This document shows, in pieces, positions 44,776 to 52,778 of a stretch of 64,000 nucleotides of DNA. This DNA comes from Ktedonobacter racemifer DSM 44963. GTDB taxonomy: Bacteria; Chloroflexota; Ktedonobacteria; Ktedonobacterales; Ktedonobacteraceae. The stretch covers positions 310,001 to 374,000 of the forward strand of contig NZ_ADVG01000004.1 in assembly GCF_000178855.1 (NCBI RefSeq). The letters run 5' to 3'. Each line of letters opens with the position of its first letter. Position 1 is the stretch's first letter. A program made the translations under genes and the position numbers. The notes beneath the pieces are model-generated. The model was given only the letters and a program-made list of their open reading frames with translations. It was not told the DNA's origin and did no database searches.

Positions 44776-46597
44776 AAAATGGTTCTCCCGCACTTGTCGT
44801 GCTCAACTTTTGAGCTACTGGTTCGTAAAGAAAGAAGAACGAACATTTGTCTTCATCAGGAGCCTTTTCTTGCATTCCCTTCCCTTTTCTTTCCCAGGCT
44901 TTACGGTGACAGAAGTGATCTCCACCGAAGAAAAGCTGACGATCTGTGCGACCTCCCAGACGGAACAAGCCCACTGCCCGACTTGCCAACAGGTTTCGCA
45001 TCGTATTCATAGTTATTACCAACGCAGTCCACGTGATTTACCAATCAGCGGTCAGACAGTTCAATTGCGTCTTCGGGTGCGACGCTTTCGCTGCCTGAAC
45101 ACGGCGTGCGGAAAGCAGACGTTTGCCGAGCCACTACCCGACCTTGTGGGTCATACTTCCCGACGAACGCTTCGGTTAACGCTTCTGTGGACGGTCTTCG
45201 CCATTCAGAGTGGGGGAGAACCAGGAGCACGGCTACTCAAAGCAGTGGGAACAACGGTGAGCCCTGATACCCTCTTGCGTCTCGCCAGGACAAGCCCAAT
45301 CGTGGAAAGCAGCACCCCTGAGATCCTTGGCGTGGATGATTTCGCGTTTCGCCGAGGGTTGAAATATGGGACGCTGCTCATTGACTGGGAGCGTCACCAG
45401 GTCGTTGATCTTCTGGTAGACCGCACGGCGGAAACCCTGGAGAGTTGGCTGCAAGCTCATCCAGGTGTGAAATGGATCAGCCGAGATCGCTCGGGGGAAT
45501 ATGCTCGTGGAGCACACCTTGGGGCACCAGAAGCCCAACAGGTGATGGATCGATGGCATGTGATCAAAAATTGGCGAGAGGCGCTCGAACGCGTCGTCAG
45601 TCGGCTGTACTCCGGACTTGAACAACGTCTCCAGCAGCCATCGACACCCTTCAAGAAGCGCAAAAAGCCGCGCACGATCCACGAACAGGCCATCTCCGAC
45701 GCCGCACGTGAACAGCGCCTTGCTCGTTACGAGGAAGTGCTCTCGTACTACCAGCAAGGACTCTCGATTACCCAGATTGCTAAACAGGCCCATCTGACAC
45801 GAACAACGGTCTATAAATATTTGGCTGCCGAGAGCTTTCCCGAACGCCATCCACGATCTCCCTCTCCTGGAACGGGCAAACTCATTGCTCCCTACACAGC
45901 CTACCTGCGCGAACGGTGTACTCAGGGATGCCAAAATGCGCAACAGCTCTATCGGGAAATCCATGAACAAGGCTTCTCGGGCAATCCCAGGACGGTGCTC
46001 CGATGGTTGCAAGCACAAGGACTGTTTCCTCGCCGATACGAGCTTCGCCAGTTTCAAGAGGATTGGGGAAGGAAAGCCGTGCCCCAGACCTCTCACACCA
46101 TGACAGAAGGGGAAGCACGCCTTGTTCCCGCTTCCCAGGAGGGGAAGACTCCTGCCGAACCTGTGGTCGAACTTCCATCGGCTCGCCAGCTTTCCTATCT
46201 CTTCGTCAAAGACCCAGCACGTTTAGAAAGCCATAAGCAACTGATTCTTGCCTTTATCCGCCAGGAAAAAGAGCTGGAACTGGCGTATCAGATGACCCGG
46301 CAACTGTTTCAACTGATGAAGAAGAAGCAGGGTGATGAGGTCGCCGCCTGGATCAGTATCTGCTCCCAGTCGGGCATCTCAGAACTGGAAGCTTTTGCCC
46401 TTGGCATACAAAAAGAGCTGCCTGCCTTCGTTGCAGCGTGCTCTCTGGCTTACAGCAACGGGATGGCTGAAGGGTTTGTCAACAAACTCAAGCATATTAA
46501 GGGTTCGATGTACGGGCGGGGGAGCTTTGAGTTATTACGTCGACGAGTGCTTCTATCGGCTGCATAACTGAGCACGACAAGTGCGGGAGAACCATTT
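44776..46597 (+). mobile_element. ISL3-family element
   Basis: About 1.82 kb bounded by ~30-bp inverted repeats: TAAAATGGTTCTCCCGCACT (from 44776) continuing TTGTCGTGCTCA, and its complement ending at 46597. No clear 8-bp target duplication is visible in the flanks. Confidence 0.88.
44810..46567 (+). CDS. ISL3-family transposase
   Basis: 585 aa. N-terminal zinc finger (HCPTCQQVSHRIHSYYQRSP, with RRFRCLNTACGKQTFAEPLP) and HTH (SITQIAKQAHLTRTTVYKYL, here within an extended central insertion). DDE catalytic core: ILGVDDFAFRRGLKYGTLLI, AQQVMDRWHVIKNWREALER and the C-terminal GMAEGFVNKLKHIKGSMYGR with the last Glu. Full length. The frame opens with a TTG start at 44810, and a start further in is possible. 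May be active. Confidence 0.9.
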   Translation: MSYWFVKKEERTFVFIRSLFLHSLPFSFPGFTVTEVISTEEKLTICATSQTEQAHCPTCQQVSHRIHSYYQRSPRDLPISGQTVQLRLRVRRFRCLNTACGKQTFAEPLPDLVGHTSRRTLRLTLLWTVFAIQSGGEPGARLLKAVGTTVSPDTLLRLARTSPIVESSTPEILGVDDFAFRRGLKYGTLLIDWERHQVVDLLVDRTAETLESWLQAHPGVKWISRDRSGEYARGAHLGAPEAQQVMDRWHVIKNWREALERVVSRLYSGLEQRLQQPSTPFKKRKKPRTIHEQAISDAAREQRLARYEEVLSYYQQGLSITQIAKQAHLTRTTVYKYLAAESFPERHPRSPSPGTGKLIAPYTAYLRERCTQGCQNAQQLYREIHEQGFSGNPRTVLRWLQAQGLFPRRYELRQFQEDWGRKAVPQTSHTMTEGEARLVPASQEGKTPAEPVVELPSARQLSYLFVKDPARLESHKQLILAFIRQEKELELAYQMTRQLFQLMKKKQGDEVAAWISICSQSGISELEAFALGIQKELPAFVAACSLAYSNGMAEGFVNKLKHIKGSMYGRGSFELLRRRVLLSAA

Positions 46598-46906
46598 TAC
46601 CAGGTACAGGACAATCAAGATATCAGTTCTTCGCCAGCTAGGATCTTCACAGGCTAGGAGAAACTCCCCAAACGCCCTTGCTCCTCACGCTGCACATCAC
46701 AAACAAAGGTCATAAAGCTGCAGATCTCCTTCCATATCGGTCTTCTCTACGCGCTTGGCTCAAACGGCCCACCACCCTCAGCTGCTGCTGCTCTTTTACA
46801 CGTTGCGTATCCTGTGGGGGTTTGCAGTCTTCCCAGAGGCAAGAGAAAGCCCTCCTCCTGCCTCTTGTGAGCAGTGGGGAAGGCTTCCTCGTGAACTGAG
46901 AGGCTG
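46598..46906. other. Intergenic, nothing recognised
   Basis: Region between the ISL3 end and the small membrane-protein gene. Open frames show no recognisable product. Confidence 0.35.
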
Positions 46907-47083
46907 TTAGGACTCCTGAGACTTGGGCTTGAGAACAAAAGCGCCAACCAAGCCAAGGATCAACAGCACAGCGCCAGCTCCCAGGGTTGTGAGACCATGC
47001 GCTTGGCCTGTCACTTTCAGAACAATGCCAGCGATGATGGCAAGAATTCCAACCACTGCAACGACATAGGAACCAACTTTCAT
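46907..47083 (-). CDS. Small two-helix membrane protein
   Basis: 58 aa: MKVGSYVVAVVGILAIIAGI (helix 1), then TTLGAGAVLLILGLVGAFVL (helix 2) and a polar KPKSQES tail. GAAAGAAGAAATCTC precedes the ATG at 47083. Typical of small stress-type or structural membrane proteins; no named family. Confidence 0.65.
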   Translation of the reverse strand: MKVGSYVVAVVGILAIIAGIVLKVTGQAHGLTTLGAGAVLLILGLVGAFVLKPKSQES

Positions 47084-47259
47084 GAGATTTCTTCTTTCAT
47101 TCTTCAAATATGAAACATGCATGTATTGAAGATAATACATACATGGTTAGAAAACGTCTCCTTCACCAAGAAGTAACGTTCGCTTCTTCTTTGGCAAGAG
47201 ACGGTCCTGTTTTTGGCAGGAATAAGGCTCCTGGCCACTCTTGGTACTGGTAATATTTA

Positions 47260-47448
47260 CTATTCAGATGCTTCAGCGCTGGTCTTTTTGATAGACTGAT
47301 ACAAGGTCGCACGAGAGATCCCAAGTGCCGCACACATTTCTAGGGCAGAATGACTCTGATTATCGAATACCCACCGAGCCAGAGCAATCTTCCCGTTCGT
47401 CGCTGACGCATTCTTGGTCGCCTTTACCGGAATTTTGAGGGTTTTCAT
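47260..47448 (-). CDS. Small HTH protein
   Basis: 62 aa: MKTLKIPVKATKNASATNGK, then IALARWVFDNQSHSALEMCA and ALGISRATLYQSIKKTS. The second half is a resolvase-type (HTH_7) helix-turn-helix. It could be the DNA-binding tail of a serine recombinase now standing alone, or a small regulator. The RBS is weak (ACGGGGCCCCGAC). Confidence 0.5.
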   Translation of the reverse strand: MKTLKIPVKATKNASATNGKIALARWVFDNQSHSALEMCAALGISRATLYQSIKKTSAEASE

Positions 47449-47688
47449 GTCGGGGCCCCGTATTACATAGCGGCTGAAAACAGCCAGTCTTGTTATGATA
47501 GGACAAATAGGTCCTCGTGATCGATGTCGTCGCTCCAAAAGTTGTAACGATGCGTGAGGAAATCTTCAAGTGCCGCAAAATCCGGGGTGAGTTGATGCAG
47601 TTCTACAGCGGCTGGCCAAAAGCTTGAGCCAATGATAGAATAGAAAAGTAAAACGGTGAATCGAGCACAGACGACCCGGAGGGCATGG

Positions 47689-48630
47689 ATGAAAGCGTAC
47701 TGCCTTGACCTAAGAGAACGAGTCGTGCGAGCCGTTGATCAGGGATATCAACGAGCAGAGATCATCAAACTGTTTGGTGTGTCGAGAGCCACGATTAAGC
47801 GGTATCTGAAGCAGCGGAGAGAGACGGGACAATTGAAGAGGAAACCCATTCCCGGTCGTCCTCCCAAGGAAAGCGCTTCCTTGCGTGTCGGGCTCGTCGC
47901 GCAGCTTGAAGCTCACCCTGACGCCACCTTAGAGATGCACTGCCAGTTCTGGGAACAAACGTCTGGAATGCGTGTCAGTACGAGTACGATGAGTCGGGTC
48001 ATCCGGCGTCTCGGGTGGACGCGCAAAAAGAAGACGGTTGGAGCCACTGAGCGGGATGAAGAAGCGCGAGCGGCGTGGCGTGAGCAGTGCAAGGAGCTAG
48101 ATGCCACCAAGCTGGTGGTCCTCGATGAATGCGGTGCGCATATTGGTCTCACCCCGCTGTATGCTTGGGCTCCGAGCGGGAAGCGTGCATATGGCAAGGC
48201 GCCACGCAATCGCGGGAAGAATCTCACCGTAATTGCCGCACTCACCTGGGGAGGCATGGGCGAGTCGATGCTGATTGAGGGATCAGCAAATGCCGTGGCC
48301 TTTGAACAGTACATCGAAAAGATTCTCGCGCCATGCCTGACGGAAGGGCAGATTGTGCTGATGGATAATCTGGCCGCCCACAAGTCCACGCGAGTGGAGG
48401 AGTTGATCCAGGCCAAGGGATGCCAGCTTCTCTTTTTGCCGAGCTATTCGCCAGATTTCTCTCCGATTGAAGAAACCTTCTCGAAATTGAAGACCTTCCT
48501 TCGTCGGGCTGGAGCCCGCACCCGTGAAGCGCTGCAAGAAGCCATTGTTCAAGCATTACAGACAGTGACTGCCCAGGATGCGCAGGGCTGGTTCCAGCAT
48601 GGTGGCTACTTTCCACAAACAGGAGGGTAA
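47689..48630 (+). CDS. IS630-family transposase
   Basis: 313 aa from the ATG at 47689. Paired-like HTH: KAYCLDLRERVVRAVDQGYQ and IIKLFGVSRATIKRYLKQRR, then a winged-helix region (STMSRVIRRLGWTRKKKTVG). DDE core: KLVVLDECGAHIGLTPLYAW (first Asp), GQIVLMDNLAAHKSTRVEEL (second Asp) and YSPDFSPIEETFSKLKTFLR (Glu). Full length and in one frame. Terminal repeats and a TA duplication were not clearly located. Confidence 0.9.
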   Translation: MKAYCLDLRERVVRAVDQGYQRAEIIKLFGVSRATIKRYLKQRRETGQLKRKPIPGRPPKESASLRVGLVAQLEAHPDATLEMHCQFWEQTSGMRVSTSTMSRVIRRLGWTRKKKTVGATERDEEARAAWREQCKELDATKLVVLDECGAHIGLTPLYAWAPSGKRAYGKAPRNRGKNLTVIAALTWGGMGESMLIEGSANAVAFEQYIEKILAPCLTEGQIVLMDNLAAHKSTRVEELIQAKGCQLLFLPSYSPDFSPIEETFSKLKTFLRRAGARTREALQEAIVQALQTVTAQDAQGWFQHGGYFPQTGG

Positions 48631-48648
48631 CAGTCTCAAAAACCTTGG

Positions 48649-50510
48649 CAGCCTGTTGAAAAAGCCTTTGATAAGCTCATCAGCAAAGAGGAAATCTTAC
48701 TTCCTCATCCTTGAAAAAGCTGAGGCAATCGGCAAAAGAAGAGATTTTCCTTGCAAAAGTGAGCGAGCACAGCATCCAAAAGAGCCCAAAAGAGGCACAG
48801 ATGGCGTCCGTTGGGAACGGACGTCGGCCCCAACCTCGCTTTTTGAGCAACTGTTGGAGATTGTGTCCTGCTGCGATGACCTGAGCCTCACAGTTGACTC
48901 GCCAGAGGCGTCGCAAGCGGAAGCGTCGCATGCCATGCCAATCCTTGGCTTCGGCAAATAAGGGTTCGACCCATACCTTCCGCTTCTTCAGGGCTTTCTG
49001 ATAGGCCAGGGTCTGCTGGTAGCCCCTGACTCGTTCGAGGTAGTTCGCATGGAAAGAGCGGTGGACCTGCCGACCGTGATTACTGGGGGTACATTGAGCT
49101 TTGAGTGGACAAGCATTACAAGTGGCTGCCTCGGCGCGGTACTCCACCTTCTCCGCTTTATACTCCATCCGAGAGAGGTGCAGCAGTTGACCGTTGGGGC
49201 AGACATAGCGATCATGCACGGCATCATAGGTGAACTTGGAGGGGCCGAAGTAAGGAGGCCTCTGCTGATCCCAGTCTGGTAAGGGGATGTAGGCCCGCAT
49301 TCCCGCATCTTCAATGGCCTTGATATTTTCGATGGTCCCATACTTGGTATCGCCGGTTATCTGTCGAGGCCTCACATGCCAACGAAAGCGGACGTGCCAG
49401 AGCAAGTCAAGCATCGGCTGGTTATCCATCACCTCCGCAGGGGTCACCAGGGCTTCTAGGATAATGCGACGTTTGCCTCCATCGACGACATAATGGGTAT
49501 GATAGCCCAAATGAAGACCGCCGTTCTTGAGGCGCATTGGAGTGGCATCGGGATCAGTCGTACTGATCTGGAAGTCGGCAGAACGCTGGTAGAGCCCATG
49601 GATTTCCCTCTGCTGCCGACCCTCTTCAACGATCCAGTCGTGCCGCATTGAGCGCTCGGTCTCAAGCTCTTCTTGCTCTTGTTGAGAGAGGACGACTGGC
49701 AGGGACGTAGGCTGAAGGCAGGTCCCCGTGTTTGAAGAACCTTCTGACATGGGAGCGTCCATGCTCTCTCCTCCCTCTTCCTCGTCCCCTTGATTTTCCT
49801 GCGCAAAAAGAGCGGTCAAATGGCGCTGGATGGCTTCTCGCGCCTCAACAGCAAAGCGAGGTGTAAGGGAATCCAGATCCGCATTCGCATTGACCTGGGT
49901 GGAATCAAGATAAAGTTCCTTCCCCCACACCAACTTTGCCTGTTGACACTGTTGCACGATCGCGTCGAAAAACCAGCGAAAAACATCAAGGCCATAGCGA
50001 GTACGGATCTTACTCAAGCTGGAATGATCAGGTAAAGGCTCATCCAAATCGTAGCCCAGGTACCAGCGAACGCTGAGACGATCAGCAGCCTGACGAATGA
50101 GTTGGCGTTCGGATCGAATACCCTCAAAGAACATGACCAGTTGTAACTTGAAGAACACAACAGGGTCAATTGAGGGCCGCCCTCCACTTGCATACATTGG
50201 CTGCACACATTCGCGGACAAAGGACAGGTCGAGGGTTCGCTCCACCTGCCGATAAAAATGGTCTGCTGGCACCAGTTTCTCACGAGATACATTGACCAGC
50301 CGTGCAAATGCGCGCTCTTTCGTTCCCATCATACCGCTCACCTCGTAGGCCAAAGCGCCTAGCCGTTGCTACTCCCTTCCAATAGGCCATTCAACGTCAG
50401 CTTTTGCTCATTGCTTCAAACTATGCATGGTATAGGGCAAGGCACGGGGCAAGTCAAGAGGGCTTTCTCTTCTCCTGATGAGGTATTTGGAAGCCTTTTT
50501 CAACAGGCTG
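48649..50510 (-). mobile_element. IS1182-family element
   Basis: About 1.86 kb bounded by CAGCCTGTTGAAAAAGCCTT (48649) and its near complement (GCCTTTTTCAACAGGCTG, ending at 50510). It directly adjoins the IS630 element on the left. Confidence 0.85.
48680..50353 (-). CDS. IS1182-family transposase
   Basis: 557 aa. N-terminal DUF772 region: GGRPSIDPVVFFKLQLVMFF and YDLDEPLPDHSSLSKIRTRY. The DDE core begins ELYLDSTQVNANADLDSLT (first Asp) and continues with RQITGDTKYGTIENIKAIED and a zinc-cluster region CNACPLKAQCTPSNHGRQVH. The final catalytic region is VWVEPLFAEAKDWHGMRRFR. Intact and of usual length. Confidence 0.92.
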   Translation of the reverse strand: MAYEVSGMMGTKERAFARLVNVSREKLVPADHFYRQVERTLDLSFVRECVQPMYASGGRPSIDPVVFFKLQLVMFFEGIRSERQLIRQAADRLSVRWYLGYDLDEPLPDHSSLSKIRTRYGLDVFRWFFDAIVQQCQQAKLVWGKELYLDSTQVNANADLDSLTPRFAVEAREAIQRHLTALFAQENQGDEEEGGESMDAPMSEGSSNTGTCLQPTSLPVVLSQQEQEELETERSMRHDWIVEEGRQQREIHGLYQRSADFQISTTDPDATPMRLKNGGLHLGYHTHYVVDGGKRRIILEALVTPAEVMDNQPMLDLLWHVRFRWHVRPRQITGDTKYGTIENIKAIEDAGMRAYIPLPDWDQQRPPYFGPSKFTYDAVHDRYVCPNGQLLHLSRMEYKAEKVEYRAEAATCNACPLKAQCTPSNHGRQVHRSFHANYLERVRGYQQTLAYQKALKKRKVWVEPLFAEAKDWHGMRRFRLRRLWRVNCEAQVIAAGHNLQQLLKKRGWGRRPFPTDAICASFGLFWMLCSLTFARKISSFADCLSFFKDEEVRFPLC

Positions 50511-50819
50511 GTCCGTTTCTTGCGACAGCCAGACGCCGATGAGCATCGTGTTCTGGCACATGATTTTGTGCTGACGATAACCTAATGTTTTGTAACAAAA
50601 CGCATCTCAAAACATGGCCCTTCCGACGGAAAAGCTGAGACAGAAAGCCGAGGTTTTTTGATGGCTTGGGAAATGGGAATCCTCTTTTCTTCTTTCACCT
50701 CAATATTGACCAAGGAATGGCTCAATATTTTTACCAGCCGCTGTAGGTGAAGGATGAGATCACCTTATTCAGATCCATTTGTACTCAAGAGTCGGATAGC
50801 CGCTGCGTGAGACTGTTGC
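50511..50819. other. Intergenic, nothing recognised
   Basis: Between the IS1182 end and the MFS gene. Contains GTTTTGTAACAAAACGC, a small imperfect palindrome, but no gene. Confidence 0.35.
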
Positions 50820-52091
50820 CTACTCTATCTCGCGAATGCCGCATAAGAGCAGCAGCAAGCTGTTCAGCACCACCATCATCAGCCCACCGAGCAGGAAGAC
50901 CGAGGTCGGGCCGAATTGGTCGCTGAGCCAACCAGCGAGCACGTAGCCAACAGGGAGCATGCCGAGCGCGCCGAGCTGATCAACGCTGACGACGCGGCCC
51001 AGCTTCTTGTTGGGGACCAATTCGTAAAGCAGGTTGACCCAGATCATATCCATGGTACTCATGCCGAAGCCAACGCCACAAGCGGCGGGCAGCACAACAA
51101 AGACGAGTATGTTCTGTGCAATGGGCAGACTGAACACAAGCAGAGCTAAACCGCTGAGAACGTAGGCGAGGAAAGCGATGATGCCGCGATGGCGCAAGCG
51201 CACCTGGCCGACAAAGATGGCCCCGCCTATGCCTCCGATGGCAGCGCTGGTGGTAATCGCGGCCAGGAGCCAGGGGCCGCTTTTATACACGGCGAAAACC
51301 AGCCTGGGTAGCGCAACGGACATGGCTCCTGTATACGCCACAAGGCCGAAAGTGGCAGCGAGAAGCGACCAGCACAGCCAGGTCGAGTTGAGGATGGTTC
51401 GAAAACCATCGCGCATATCCAGAAACATCCCTCGTGGCCTATTGGCCGACGTAGTGGCAGGCGAGTGCCCGGTACGTGGCAACGAGCGTAGCACCAGGAG
51501 TGAGCAGACAGAGACAACAAAGGTTAGCCCGTCGAAGGCGAAGGCCGCGCTCGCAGAACCGTTGGCCAGCGCGATCAAACCCGCACCTAGCAGCGGACCA
51601 AGGAAGTTTCCAAATTGTAAGCTGAGTGCGGTCAGTGCGTTAGCTGAGGAGAGATGGTCTTTTCCAACCAGATCCGGGGTGATGGCGCGATACGCCGGAT
51701 TGAAGATGGAGCGGCAGAGGCCAAAGAGCACCGCCAGCACAAAAAGATGCCACACCTGAAGCAGATGCAGCCAGGCCAGGACCGCGATAGCCAGCACTGT
51801 CAGGGCACGCCCACTGTCCGCGCACAACAAAAGCAGACGGCGCGGCAGACGGTCCGCCGCGACTCCGCCAAAGAGCGTGAACAGCAATTCAGGAATCATC
51901 TTCGCCATCAAAAAGAAGCCCATAGCCAGACTTGAGCCGGTCAACTGATAGACCACTACCGCCAGTGCCATGGTGAACGCGCCATCGCCCAGTGTCGAAA
52001 TGGTCTGCCCCAACCAGAACCAGGCAAAGGCCCGCGAGAAAAAGGCTTGGGTCAGGCGCAGACCCTTGCGTTGTGTTGTCACTGTGCTCAT
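50820..52091 (-). CDS. MFS transporter, MefA/MFS_3 type
   Basis: 423 aa, 12 predicted helices. N-terminal half: AFAWFWLGQTISTLGDGAFT (helix 1), the loop GGVAADRLPRRLLLLCADSG, and a helix 5 region SANALTALSLQFGNFLGPLL, all typical of the macrolide-efflux/enterobactin-exporter branch (MFS_3). The C-terminal half has PAACGVGFGMSTMDMIWVNL. Substrate unknown. I chose the ATG at 52091, which has AAGGATAAAGAGT before it, over an upstream in-frame one at 52157. Confidence 0.88.
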   Translation of the reverse strand: MSTVTTQRKGLRLTQAFFSRAFAWFWLGQTISTLGDGAFTMALAVVVYQLTGSSLAMGFFLMAKMIPELLFTLFGGVAADRLPRRLLLLCADSGRALTVLAIAVLAWLHLLQVWHLFVLAVLFGLCRSIFNPAYRAITPDLVGKDHLSSANALTALSLQFGNFLGPLLGAGLIALANGSASAAFAFDGLTFVVSVCSLLVLRSLPRTGHSPATTSANRPRGMFLDMRDGFRTILNSTWLCWSLLAATFGLVAYTGAMSVALPRLVFAVYKSGPWLLAAITTSAAIGGIGGAIFVGQVRLRHRGIIAFLAYVLSGLALLVFSLPIAQNILVFVVLPAACGVGFGMSTMDMIWVNLLYELVPNKKLGRVVSVDQLGALGMLPVGYVLAGWLSDQFGPTSVFLLGGLMMVVLNSLLLLLCGIREIE

Positions 52092-52267
52092 ACTCTTTAT
52101 CCTTACACGAGGCTTCTGAGAGAAGAATGCCTTCCCGTTACGATTTTTGTTCCTCAATGGTATCAGCCAAAGAGGTTAAAAGGTGTCCTAATTGGACTGG
52201 AGCCAGTGTTTCCAGGTCACCTGGAGTACGAAGGTCAGAGGAGTCGGAGTGGAGGAGTGGCAGATGC

Positions 52268-52428
52268 GGTAGTGTTGCAAAAAATTAAAGCTCAGCAAAT
52301 TGCTGGTATACATGAGCGTAGTCCACGTGGAAAAGATGCAGAACATTCACATTTTCTCTGCGACAGTGTTTCTTACGCCGTAATTACTCGCTCCATTTTC
52401 TCAGATCAAATTTTTTTGCAACGCTACC
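52268..52428. mobile_element. 161-bp inverted-repeat element, copy B
   Basis: Opposite-orientation partner of 18003-18163: same length, same GGTAGTGTTGCAAAAAATT end, and matching interior (GAGAAAATGGAGCGAG and TGTTCTGCATCTTTTC on the minus strand). It lies between the MFS gene and the kinase operon. Confidence 0.8.
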
Positions 52429-52778
52429 TTCTGAAGATAAGCTCCTTCTTTAACGAATATATCCTTTCTTGAGCGAATCTTTATGTGTAGCTCTTGCTTT
52501 TTCTCAAGTTGGTGGCGTAATGTTTTGGAGGTGAATCCTTTCCCATTCCTGCTCTGCCTGCCCCCACGTAGAGAGGTGTGGAGTACACAGAAGACTCTCT
52601 GCTTTCGATATTGCTGGCAAACCTTTTCTCTCGACTTTTCAGCACCTTCGGCGCTTCACATCATTTGTGTGGTGGCAGGTTGAGCGGCCATCACATATCA
52701 GAAAAAAGCGAGCCGCGGAGCGGCGAGGAGAGTTGGCCAGCAATATCTGCTTTCGGAATGTCTCATGAGGAGATTTCT
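52429..52778. other. Leader region of the kinase operon
   Basis: No gene supported. The open frame of the kinase extends upstream to 52578, but that part (SLLSILLANLFSRLFSTFGA and onward) is not like the family and the good RBS is at 52765, so this should be a 5' untranslated and promoter region. Confidence 0.4.

Noticed and set aside
45233..46096. 287-codon minus-strand open frame
   Set aside because: Antisense shadow of the ISL3 transposase with no recognisable protein features.
52578..52778. N-terminal extension of the PknG-like kinase
   Set aside because: The frame is open, but the extra 67 codons lack family similarity, and a proper RBS precedes the ATG at 52779.
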